A DNA stretch of 29,866 bases, taken from contig JADGJC010000342.1 in the NCBI GenBank assembly GCA_027596075.1, positions 6,923-36,788 on the forward strand. Reading direction: 5' to 3'. Source of the DNA: Rhizophlyctis rosea (Eukaryota > Chytridiomycota > Chytridiomycetes > Rhizophlyctidales > Rhizophlyctidaceae). Below, in pieces: positions 1-10,400 of this stretch. The notes beneath the pieces are model-generated. The model was given only the letters and a program-made list of their open reading frames with translations, was not told the origin of the DNA and ran no database searches. A program made the translations under genes and the position numbers. How positions within the stretch are numbered: position 1 is the stretch's first letter; each line of letters opens with the position of its first letter.

Positions 1-1
1 G

Positions 2-1066
2 GGGAGGTGGGTAGATTTGGTTGGTGGGGAGGATGGGAGTGTGGATGGGGAAGGTGAGGGGTTGGTGGATTTGGTAGGCGCGGAGGAGGATGTGGGAGGA
101 GGAGAGGGACTTATCGATGGTGGGGAGGATGTTCCTAGTGTTGTGGGGACGAGTGTCGAAGCTCTGGTTGGGTCTTGCCCTACATCAACAATCGAAACCA
201 CGTCCTCGTCGTCTGCCTCCGTACCACATCCTTCTTCACCACCACATCCAGGATCGTGGGACGCCCTTGTTACCGTGCCAGGGTCTCGCACAAAGCCAAC
301 AACAGAACGCACATCCCCGTCCTCCTCCACCACACCACCACCCTCCCCACCACCACTTCCAACCGACCCCTCTCCGCCCACACCCACCTCCCAACTTCCC
401 TCCGACGCCTCCCCGCAACCCTTGACACGCCCCGCCCTCCTCAACGTGTTCACCCACCTAACACCCTCCAACGCGGTAAAATGGCCCATGGAAAGAAGAG
501 ATCTTGTACGCGTTATGATGGAGCGGGTGCCTGGGTTGGGGTGGGAGCAGATCAGTAAGCATTTGGCGGCGCAGAGGGTTTTGGAGGGGTGGATTGGGGA
601 GGGGTGGGTTGTTGGTATTTTGGGGACGGGGGAGGGGGAGTTGTTTGCGGTCAGTGCTGAGGGGAGGGAGGTGTGTGGGGGTGGGGGTGGTGAGAATGGC
701 CTTAATAGTATGAGTGATGAGACGATGCGTATACTCGAAGAATCCCTATCAAACACCACTTCTCCACCACCGCCTCCGGCTCCCACACCACTCGAAACTT
801 CCACACCCGACGCACTTCGCGACGCGTTCGAACACATGAAAGCCGTCAGCGGTGTAGAGTGGCCGGCTCAAAAGAGTACGTTGGTACCGGTTATAGCGGA
901 TGTGTTTGGGTTTGAGGGCCGGGGTACGACACGGCGTGCGGAGGCAAGGAGGTTGTTGGAGGGGTGGGTTGCGGCGGGGTTGGTTGTTGTTCGGAAGAAG
1001 AGGAATGGTGTTTGGTATGAGGTTGGTGATGGGGGTAGGGAGGAGGAGTCAGCTGTGGGGCGCTAG
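2..1066 (+). CDS. 3' end of an unrecognised protein with a duplicated winged-helix-like domain
   Basis: The frame is open to the left window edge and ends at TAG (1064-1066), so only the C-terminal ~355 residues are present. I do not recognise the family. Two ~75-residue segments (nt ~430-665 and ~806-1036) are clearly related. Both start ALL/ALR, share a WP after about 16 residues, then a helix ending in VLEGW or LLEGW, then a hydrophobic strand pair closing with LFAV or WYEV. Helix-helix-strand-strand order suggests a winged-helix fold, which is inference. The first repeat is preceded by a Ser/Thr/Pro-rich linker and an acidic Gly-rich stretch; a Gly run and a Pro run separate the repeats. 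No catalytic motif is visible. Codon choice switches between C-ending and G/T-ending blocks, as in other genes here. The N-terminal part, which may hold the defining domain, lies outside the window. Confidence 0.7.
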   Translation, partial: GRWVDLVGGEDGSVDGEGEGLVDLVGAEEDVGGGEGLIDGGEDVPSVVGTSVEALVGSCPTSTIETTSSSSASVPHPSSPPHPGSWDALVTVPGSRTKPTTERTSPSSSTTPPPSPPPLPTDPSPPTPTSQLPSDASPQPLTRPALLNVFTHLTPSNAVKWPMERRDLVRVMMERVPGLGWEQISKHLAAQRVLEGWIGEGWVVGILGTGEGELFAVSAEGREVCGGGGGENGLNSMSDETMRILEESLSNTTSPPPPPAPTPLETSTPDALRDAFEHMKAVSGVEWPAQKSTLVPVIADVFGFEGRGTTRRAEARRLLEGWVAAGLVVVRKKRNGVWYEVGDGGREEESAVGR

Positions 1067-1639
1067 CGGGGACGGAAGATGGGGTTGGCGGCGGGGGTGG
1101 GGGTGGGGGTGGATTGTTTGGCGCGTGGGGAGGGTAGTGGCGTGGGTGGGGAGGAGGAGAAGGGGGATGCGATCGAGGATGTTAAGAATGCGAGTAAGGG
1201 GTTGAAGGTTGCTCCGCGGGGATGAGACGCTTTTTTCGGTTATGAGTGATGGGAGGTGGGAGGGTCTGATGAGGTTGGGTGTGGACTAGATTGGAAGTGG
1301 GGGAGATTGGGGATAGGTAGGAATAGAAACAGGTGTACATGATGGTGTTCCTACATGAGACACGGTGGGATGTCGTATACAATAGTCTTTGATTTTGTGT
1401 GAAGACGCCTTAATGTATTATACTGCGTTTCGATCTAATTTATTGAAGTTTGCCAGCCTGAGTTCTTTTTTCATCTTGTTTATTGTTGTTTACTGATGGG
1501 AAGTCTTTTTTCCGTTCTCAGCGGGGTGCAATTGTATTAATACGAACTCGTGGAGACACCAACTTGCATGTTTATATTCGACCATTTGGAACGTTGATTG
1601 TACTTTCTGGGTTTTGAAGATGTTGTTGATGATATGTGG
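1067..1639. other. Intergenic, 3' region of the preceding gene
   Basis: G-rich sequence just after the stop gives way to AT-richer DNA from about 1380. No open frame shows coding character. The last ~90 bases (about 1550-1639) may already belong to the 18S relic, but similarity there is too weak to place a boundary. Confidence 0.5.
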
Positions 1640-2141
1640 GCGTGTTTGATTCCGTTGACGAGCGAGACCTTAACCTGCTAAATAGTTATGTTCACATTGG
1701 TGGATGTCCAACTTTTTGGAGGAAGGTTTATCCATAATGTTTGAAAAAAATAATAGGTCTCTTTTGCCCTTAGATGTTCTCGGCCACGCGCGGGCTACAC
1801 TGATGAAGGCAGCAAGTAATCCACCTTGGACGGAAGGTCTGGGTGATCTTATGAAACTTCATCCTGCTGGAGAAACATGTAATCCTTTGCAATTTGAGGA
1901 CTTCAAGGAAAAGTTCCTGGTAAGCCCGAGTCATCAAGCTCGCGTTGATTACGTCCCTGCCCTTTTGTTCACAGCGCTAAGTGCGCTACTACCAATCGAA
2001 AATGGCTCAGTGAGACCTCCGGAGTCGGCGTCCTGTTGCTGGCAACGGAAACGGATTGCTAAGTTGGTCAAACTTGGTCATTGAGAGGAAATCAAAGCTG
2101 TAGCAAGGTAACCTTAGGTGAACCTGTGGTTGGATCATACG
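1640..2141 (+). pseudogene. Decayed 3' portion of 18S rRNA
   Basis: The segment follows the 3' domain of eukaryotic 18S rRNA in order. It has a block matching the conserved AACGAGACC-TTAACCTGCTAAATAGT (1658-1687), CCCTTAGATGTTCT (1768-1781), GCGCGGGCTACACTGATGAAG (around 1789-1808), GGAAGGTCTGGGT (1831-1843) and GAGTCATCAAGCTCGCGTTGATTACGTCCCTGCCC (around 1928-1963). It continues with AGTGAGACCTCCGGA and GTTGGTCAAACTTGGTCATT, and ends in a variant of the 3' terminus (GTGAACCTGTGGTTGGATCATA, up to about 2141). Spacing is close to a normal gene, but universally conserved positions are changed. The decoding-site box after TTCACA reads GCGCTAAGTGCG instead of a CCGCCCGTCG form, and the terminus has several changes. 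It is therefore a relic, not a working gene. I could not find 5.8S or 28S downstream. The 126-codon open frame inside it (1704-2084) is incidental. Confidence 0.9.
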
Positions 2142-4183
2142 AAAATATTTGGTCTTGGTGAAAAGCCCATTTTTTTGGTGTTGGGATGTACCGGGTCCGC
2201 CTCGGTGCAACGATGCCGAGTCTACTTCCACCAAAGAACTCACGATTCAAAATTTTTGCACTGACCATACACGAAAATTTGTGGCGAGGGATAGTCTGCA
2301 ACTTTCGTTCCACTAACCGGGGCGTTCTTCACTTCATTACACCGACCAAGCAGTGAATTGGGGTCCTACAAGTCATACCGGTTAACTTTGCGATACTCCA
2401 GTTCCTTTGTACATCACTAGTCATAACAAGTAGTCTGTGATTGTTGACAAGACTTCTTTTGCGCATGGGTTTCGAATAGGGCATGTGTCTTGGAAGAGGT
2501 GATCAAGAAGTGTTGCGTCTCGGAAAGAGATGTATTACATTTTTAATGCACGATGGTCCATATGAAGTTTCTGCATGCTTTGCATCGGCGCCAAGATACA
2601 CTTTGAGAACAAGCTTTTCGCTTCTGCTTATATGATGGTTTCTAGGCCTTAAACCATTAGCCCTTGACGCATGTAATCAGTAGCCCGTCGACCAATGAAC
2701 ATACATAAGACCAAAGCTTCACTATTTACATCTGCGTGTTCGTATGCGAGGGCTTCCATTGAGACTACGTGTACATTGCATCATCCTTGGAAATCATTGG
2801 GGTGAGAGGTGTATAGAGTGTACAGACATTACACAGGTGCGGGTACCACTTTGTTGACCAACGGGGGGGGACCTACGAATATCATCGTTTGGTCGCGTGA
2901 AGCATGTTGAAAGACTTTTTTTGCCCCTTGCCAGTCTGTAAAGACCGGATCCTACTTGAACGAGGTAGCGGATACATTTTGAACCGTCCTTGCAATGGGT
3001 TTGTGTGCATTATTTGCAAGTCGGATGGTTGGGAAACTGTGTGTGGTCGTGCGGGTGGCTGGTTGTAGTTTATCAGTGATTTGATCGATTCGGATCAAGG
3101 ATCTGCTTGACCACTGCATTGTATTGTGTTCTGTTCCTTTATTTTGCGATGCTTACAGTCGGGAATGGATGTTGGCGAGTCTTTGAGTTCTTTGAGGAGG
3201 TGAGCGATCAGGAGGATGCGAAACCTTTTGGTTGCATGGCAAGTACAGGCTTGCAGGCAATTGACCCTCCTCGACTGAATTCACCCAGCTGCGAGCACGT
3301 TCTCTTTGCATGTTCATTTGCGCCATTGCAGCAATCATGGCGTACGGAGGCATCACAAGATTGGAAAGGTACCGGTAGTCCGAAGCGTCGCAAATGGAGT
3401 GAGATGGAGGAGGTTATCGTCTGATGACCGTCGTCCGAAGATGACAGGTTGGGCGCAGTAAAGTTTCAGCAATAAAAGCGGACAGTCCACACACACCACC
3501 ATGGTGTCCTTGTGTGACAGATGTCGGCTATGGGTGGCGAACTCTTCCGGCCGATCTCCATTCCGGGAGTAATACAATGTGCAATCATAGTGTGACCCTT
3601 CGTTGCACGGACCCCACCAACATGACCCACAACTTTCCCACTTTCAGTTTCCGGCAGGAGGGTCCTGTTGTGCAACCCCGTCCTACTGTCCTACCCACTC
3701 AGTGCTCCATTTGGAAGGACGAGCCATCTATGTGTGGCTTGCTATCGGCTTGTCCATAATTCTATGACTGTGCCTCCGCATGTTCCCCCATGATGCATTT
3801 TCCGTGTGATGCATAATTGGATCAGTCGACTGTTGGCCACACGCATTGTGGGGGCAACAACGACGTTTTGCGCTTTCCAATTGACATGGCAGGCTGGCAT
3901 CATCCAATACGAGAGACTTACATAGGAAAACCTAATAGCACACCCATACATAGTCATATCGTTAGGAGAGGGCAGAGCACCTTGCATGCTGACTAGGGTC
4001 TCACTATCCAAAACAGATAACGTTGTGGGTGGAGGATCCTGACTCACTGCACACCACCTCACAATCACACCCGGGCACTTTCACACACTCTCACACCCTC
4101 ACACCTGAATCAGAATTACCCCAAACCCGTTCATACGATACCCTTACCCGCCACCCTCTACACCCCTTCCTAAACCCCCAACC
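2142..4183. other. Two kilobases without a supported gene
   Basis: This follows the 18S relic, so the first few hundred bases could be decayed ITS sequence, but no 5.8S or 28S signature could be placed. Open frames at 3107-3424 (+), 3514-3759 (+) and 3742-4068 (-) start with TTG or GTG, have no family resemblance and lack the strong wobble bias of nearby genes. The last ~120 bases (from about 4060) are CA- and pyrimidine-rich and look like promoter or 5' UTR of the SH3 membrane-protein gene. Confidence 0.5.
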
Positions 4184-6023
4184 ATGCATCGACGGAGACG
4201 AATAGCAAGGGTGGTCGCACTCGGCGTACTGTTACTACCAATCCTGCAGGCTTCCTCCGCTTTGCCACAAAGTGGTAACAGCAACGGCTTTGGAGAGACA
4301 AAACAAAATGTCAACAAGTTTAGCAGTAATGGAAATTCCGCGAATGGTGGATTTCCCACGAAGGAGGAGTGCTTCCAACCTAGTGAGTATCAGTGAAGCG
4401 TGCACTAGTAGTGGAGCAGAGCGAGCCGCTGAGCGAAGCGAACCGGATGGATTTTGACTGGGAGTTGGGAGTGGAGCGGAAGATAGTCGAGCAGAGCGGA
4501 ATATTGCTGAGCAAAACGAAAGCGTCGCTGAGTGCAAGCGAAGCTGGATCGATTTTGTATCGAAAGTTCAAGCGCAGCGATGCTAGATGGATATCATCTT
4601 GTAGATCAAGGGCGTAGCGGGAGCAGTAATGGAGTTCTGCGAGGTGAAGTTGTTGGTGGCGGAGTATATGGATTGTAGCGAGGATATTGGAGTGGGTGGG
4701 AAAGTCGCAGATTGGATGGAAGGAGGGAGATCATGAATGATATGTAATGAGCACGCGTACTGACCCTTCAACATCACAGATTTCATGAACTGCTTCTGCA
4801 ACTTCCCATGTCCAACATCGGAATTTCCAGTACCAGCACCAACCCCCACAACAACCACATCACATCCCGCACCCATAACCACAACCACACGAGCAGCAAC
4901 CACCGCCGCACCCACTGTCAATAACAACAACAACAACAATAATAATCAACCTCCACCATCAGCAACATCCACTCCAACCCAAAACGACATTCCTCCACCC
5001 TCCAACGACACATTCCGCACAACAACACAATGGGGCAACATGTCCTCAGCCGCAACCGGTAACCCCTATCCCCCACCCAGCGACAAAGACAAACAATTCC
5101 GCAAAGACGCCGAAGAATCCCTCACAACAATGCTAAAAATAGTCATTTCAGTCATCGTCGTCGCCGTCGTCGCCATCATCCTCCTCATCGTCCGCTGGTT
5201 CTGGTACACCCGACGAGACTTCAAAGCCGAACAAAAACGCTCAGGCGAATCCGACGACGGAGACGCCTTGATCCACACTACTACAACGTACCCCTCTTTA
5301 GATCGTACCTCCCAATTCGGATCCCTCCCCCGAGGAGGAGACAGATCTTCCCTCCCCCCACCACCACCACCACCCGCACCCACCGCCCCACCAACAGCCC
5401 TCCTAGCCTCAGACCTCAGCACAACCTTCTACGCCTCCCTCCCCCGTCCACCAGCCTTCATCCCCACCGCGCCCTCCACGTCGGAGATGCGCCAAATGCC
5501 TAAACAGAGAGCAGAAGATTCGCTTTCGCTACCTATGCCGCGTATACCGGTTGATGAACCCTCGGCACCACCGAGTTTGAGCGTGGCGGAGGGGTTGAGG
5601 GAGGATGTGATTAGTCCGCCGAGTTATAGTGCTGCTGTTGAGGAGAGGAGGGAGATTTTGAGTTTGATGAGTGCGCCGAGTGCTCCGACTTCCACCCCTT
5701 CAACCTCCTCCTCCCACCCACTCAAACACCAACAATCCACAATCCTTTCTCGAATCCAAACCGCTTCCAATAACATTCCTTCGCAACATAACGGCTCACC
5801 ACGCGAATCAACATCTTCATCTAGGAACATGGTAGCGATATTGCAGTTCCACCCGACGGAACGGAGTGATTTGTTGCTGACTAGTGGGACGAGGGTGAGG
5901 GTTCATGCGACGTTTGAGGATGGGTGGGGATTTGGGACGAGTTATGTTACTGGGCATAGTGGGTTTTTCCCGTTGCAGGCTGTTGTTGGGGAGGAGGGTG
6001 GGGAGGATGGGGAGGAGAGATGA
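4184..6023 (+). CDS. Single-pass membrane protein with C-terminal SH3 domain
   Basis: Two exons, 4184-4382 and 4780-6023, encode 480 residues. Donor GTGAGT and acceptor ATCACAG join in phase 1 and keep the frame. The N-terminus is a signal peptide (Arg-rich start, then VVALGVLLLPIL, cleavage near ASSA). A short Cys-containing segment follows, with Cys residues near ECF, NCFCNFPC, then a Thr/Pro/Asn-rich, probably O-glycosylated stalk with an Asn run. One membrane helix lies at about residues 185-206 (MLKIVISVIVVAVVAIILLIV), followed by basic RWFWYTRRDFK. The cytoplasmic part is Pro-rich and low complexity, and ends in an SH3 domain at about 415-469 (AILQF, DLLLTSG, DGWGFGT, GHSGFFP). The layout (secreted Thr-rich stalk, one helix, terminal SH3) recalls fungal cortical adaptors or sensors such as Fus1-type proteins; orthology is not claimed. 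Stop is TGA. The 397-nt intron is longer than most here and internally repetitive. Confidence 0.85.
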
Positions 6024-6453
6024 GGGGTTTATCGATGAGTAAGGTATATGTGTATATATAATATAGGCGTAGGTGTTGTCAGGAGAAGAGTAATGTTTGC
6101 TTGCTTCTTGTTGGTGAGAGGAGTGATAAGTGCTGTCGCTTGTTCTTTTTTTGTGGGGGGGGTCATTCTGGTCTTATGTTTTGGGTTTAGCGGATGATCT
6201 TTTGTTTTTGACGAAGATGGGCGTGACGATCTTCCCATTCAGACCTGCTTTTGAGTTTTGTTTCATGCACATCTAGGTGCGGAATCCATTGGATATCCCT
6301 TCTTCCTTATTTTTAAAGTTGCCAGCCGCGAAACACGGTTTTGACAACCTACACTCTTTTCAACATCATCATCAGTCTCCCTTCGTTCTCCAAAACATTT
6401 TAAGGAACAACGGCCTAAACCAAAGCCCACCAAAAAAAAACCAAAACACTCAA
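6024..6453. other. Intergenic
   Basis: Holds the 3' UTR of the SH3 membrane-protein gene, with a TATATATAATATA run at about 6052-6064, and the upstream region of the small frame at 6454. Nothing else is seen. Confidence 0.5.
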
Positions 6454-6663
6454 ATGCCAGACAAGGCCACCCAAACCATCACACCCATCCACACCCACCT
6501 ACCACCATCCTCGACCACCCGCGCCACTCAAACTGCCACACCCACAATCCACACTCCACCGCACTCGACCAACAACAATGAGGCCGTCATTGATGCAATG
6601 AGGTTGAAGAGTGTCGAAGAGACTGTGCGGTTTATGAAAGCGTGTCCTTGGGTTGCGTGTTGA
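6454..6663 (+). CDS. Possible small protein, 69 residues
   Basis: The ATG at 6454 sits in a good context (A at -3), and the frame runs to TGA at 6661-6663. The product is Thr/Pro/His-rich in its first two thirds (two ATQT motifs) and ends in a short amphipathic segment, AVIDAMRLKSVEETVRFMK, followed by ACPWVAC. Codons in the first part mostly end in C, as in nearby real genes, which is the main reason to keep it. No family is recognised. It could instead be one exon of a longer gene or a chance frame. Confidence 0.35.
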   Translation: MPDKATQTITPIHTHLPPSSTTRATQTATPTIHTPPHSTNNNEAVIDAMRLKSVEETVRFMKACPWVAC

Positions 6664-7442
6664 GGCGTGGGAGCGGGAGCGGCGGGAGGCAGCGGAATGG
6701 GGATCAAAACAGCGGGGCGGGTGAAAATCCGTGTACATTACTGGAAGGGTAGGAGGTTAGTGAGATTTTGGCGCGGAAGCATCATGTGCCTAGTGGGGGG
6801 GAAAGTGGTTTCTCTTGGTCGAAACACCTTTTTAAGCTTTCAGATCGGATTGCACGCTCAATACAATAGCTGTCTATCGTACATGAGGAAACATGGGAGA
6901 GTTATATTGCTGATTAGGGAACGTTTATAGGGTTTTCTTTGATGTCCACCATTATCGTTATTGTCTATCCACAAGGACCCTGAATTGTTATGCTGCTTGT
7001 GGCTTGTGCTTACGAGATGTGTAAACAAAGGCCTTGGCGAATAGGACCCTGATGCTCGTTTCCAGAAGTTGCTGGCCCAGCATTGCTGCGGTATGTTATT
7101 CGTGAATCATACATCACCTAAGGGTCGGCCCGATCGTTCAGGGGTGTCGATTTGATCACAGAAGGGGGGTCGTTGCTTTGGAACCTTGGCTGTCACGCTA
7201 CCTAACCCCCCTTATACATCAGGCTTTTTGAAAGGAACCATTTTTGGGCCGAAAAGAAATATTCAACATCACATATACCCTTTGTAGATCAGACACTCCT
7301 CTATTAGGCTAGAAAGCCAGATCTTTTGTACACATATCATAACCCAAGTGCCGGAAAGGACACTACTGCTTGCCATTTGCACCGCCCTTGTCATATCAAG
7401 CCCACTCATTCCCCATCCCACCGCATCGGAAAGAGAAGCACA
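6664..7442. other. Intergenic, upstream region of the RhoGEF gene
   Basis: No frame with coding character is seen on either strand. The 87-codon frame at 6667-6930 is unsupported. The last ~120 bases before the RhoGEF ATG are CA-rich and lack stops in the RhoGEF frame back to 7326, but contain no ATG in that frame. Confidence 0.45.
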
Positions 7443-10400
7443 ATGCTAGATACAACCCAACAACAACCCCCACCAGGTGGAGCAGACCCCCCAAAATCCC
7501 GCTCGCGCCAAACAACAATGACAAAAGAAGAAGTCAAAAAAGCATTCGAACAGCGGTATAAACAGGGTGCAGCAGTCACGGATGCAGGTGGAGGGCCCAC
7601 AGGCGTCAACCGTCGCTACAGTTCCCGTTCCTCAACCGTCGACAACATCGACCCCCCGGACTCACCATCAGGAGAGGTGGAAACACCATCTGAACTGAAT
7701 CTAACGAACCTCAAACAACGCCCCGCATCATGGAGGTATAGCGCGCCGGGGAGTAAGACGGTTTACAGAAAGGGAGTTAGTGAGAGTCAGTTTATTGATC
7801 CTACTGCGTCTGCATCAATATCCCGTACACCATCCACGACGTCACTCCAAACCCTCGCCACATCCCCAACAGCCCCTCAACCCCTCCACCCAAACATCGG
7901 CGGCATCCTCTCCCACTCAAAGTGGAACGTTCTAAACTTCTCGCCGAACACCACGACACCCGCGTCATTGGACGACGGCTCCACCTCGACGGAAAACGTG
8001 TCGGAGGACTCGACGCCGATGGATTTGCCGAAAGCCCCCATAGCGGGGACGTTCGAGCCAGCGAATCCGACAAAGGGGGAAGGATATAAATTCGTGGTGG
8101 ATGTGGAGAAAATGCCACGGGAGGAGGTGAAGAGGCAGGAGGTTATTTATGAGTTGCTTGTTACGGAGTGGGAGTATGTTAGGGATTTGGGGATTATTAT
8201 CAATGTGAGTAGTGTTTCCTATTTTAGTGGGGGGGTTGAGGTGTATGTGATGTTGGGTCTTTTGGCTTGCCGGATTGCGGTGGTGATTGAAGTTGGGGGA
8301 GTGCGTATTTAATATTGGAATGGAGGGCATGGGTGGGGGCGGTGGATGAAGCAGCGCAAGAGATTTGAGATATGCGGGCACTTGCTCCACTTGGGCAACC
8401 TGCGGATAGGATACTCTCTCTTACACCGCCCCCGTTTTTCAATCAATCCTCGCAATCTGACCCCATATCCTCACTCCAGCTATTCATGAAACCCATGCGC
8501 GAAAAATCCGTCGTGGACGCCAAGGGAATTGGCCTCATATTCTCAAACATCGAGCTGCTTGTTCCTTACAACCAGGTATTAACCGAAACTTACACTTGAG
8601 TTGAAGTCATTTGGCTTTTGAGGCAATATTTTAATCTTTCTTGACTCCTTTCTTTTTGATTCCTGTCAGGTCCTTCTCGATGAACTATCCAAACGCCGAC
8701 GGGACTCCTGGGGCGTGATACAGTGTATTGGCGATGTTTTCGACCGAGTGGTAAGTGGGCGGTAGTGCTATCAGACATTCAAGCATGGGAGAGAGGACGG
8801 CGGTGGAGTGAATGGGATGGGGCTGGAAGGGGGAACAAGGACCGCAAACAACACATTTGTTCTTCTCATCCCCAACGAAAAATCTCTCTGTCTTCATATA
8901 CACCTTCTCATTTCCCTTATTCGTTTCCCCTACCTACACGATCCCACCCCTCCAGGCCCAGTTCTTCAAGATGTACACCGTGTACTGCGCGAACCAACCG
9001 GAAGCGTTGACGTATTTGAAGAACCAGCAGAAGACCAATACAGCGTTGCATGCGTTCGTACAGGTGAGGAGATGTCTTATATTGGGCGTCCTGGCGCGCT
9101 TTTGGGTATCTTGTGCAGGAAGTGTACGACCATTCAAGGGTTGAGGAACAATGTGGATGGGATTAATTGGGATCAGGACCGAAAGTTCGTGGACATGGAC
9201 AAGTTATTGGGGTTTGCGAGAGGAAGGGGGAGGAGATGATATTTTGGACATTTTAGGGTTTTGGGATCGAAGACTCCGAGAACCGAAGCTGATCTTCTTT
9301 CTATTATCTTTCACATCTCCTCTGGTGACGGCAGTACTCCTCCTGGCGACCCGAATGCCGAGGCCTAGACATCAACTCCTTCCTTCTAAAACCCGTGCAA
9401 AGGATATGCAAATACCCTTTACTCTTGAAAGTAAGTTTCCGCATTCATCAATCTCACACTCGAACCCTTTTCATATTTCATTCTTCTCTTACCCATCAAT
9501 CTAACAATGCCTCATCTTATCAGGAACTCCTGAAACACACGCCACCAAGTCACCCAGATCACGAGTTGCTGTCGAAAGCCTTCCACTCAATCAACCATGT
9601 GGTGGATGTCGTGAATGAACGAAGGCGGTCGGTGGAGAACCAGCAGAAGTTGTTGGGGGTGATGGGGAGGTTGGAGTTTGGTGAGGTAGGCTTTTGAATT
9701 CATCCGCATGTTGTGGTGTGAGGGAATGGGCGAAACGGGAGAGGGTCAGCGCTATCGGTTTTGAAAAGAGACACGGGACTCCTTTTCCTTCGTTCGTATC
9801 AGCCAAATAACTCAAATCACACATTGTATCAATCACCGACAGAAACACCACCTAACCCACGAACCCTCCCGAACCTACATCCACGAAGGCGCACTCACAA
9901 AAATCAAACTCCGTCACTACACACCCCAATCCGAATTAAACCTCCTCCCCTCTGCCTTGTCAAATTCATCAGATCCAGCGCTCAACAACAGCGTCGCAGC
10001 AGCAACTCCCCCAACCGAGTCAACGTCAAAAAAGAAAAAACACCCGCAATCCGGATCACCACGTTTCGGTGTTCTGTTTTCTGATTATTTTGTTTTGTGT
10101 AAATTCCCGAGCGTGTTTTCGACTAGTGGGAAGGTTATTGTGAGGAAGTTGGTGGATTTGGAAGGGGTTTTGGGGGTTGAGGTTGGGGATGGTGGTGGGT
10201 AATTTCTGATTATTGTCATAGTGGTTCTATTGATTTTGAGAAATAACATAAAAACCCCTTATTCTGCAGACCCTCCAGAAACCTTTACCCTAGTTCTTGC
10301 CTCGCAAAAACACCTCCACTTTTCATCACCCACACCAGCCGAAACCCAAACATGGATCCAAAAGTTCCGCCACACGTTGCAGGATGCCGGTGAACGGATA

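Noticed and set aside
1704..2084. 126-codon open frame on the plus strand
   Set aside because: It lies inside the 18S rRNA relic and its nucleotide sequence is explained by rRNA, not by a protein.
3742..4068. 108-codon minus-strand frame upstream of the SH3 gene
   Set aside because: Begins with GTG, no family resemblance, no wobble bias; likely promoter DNA.
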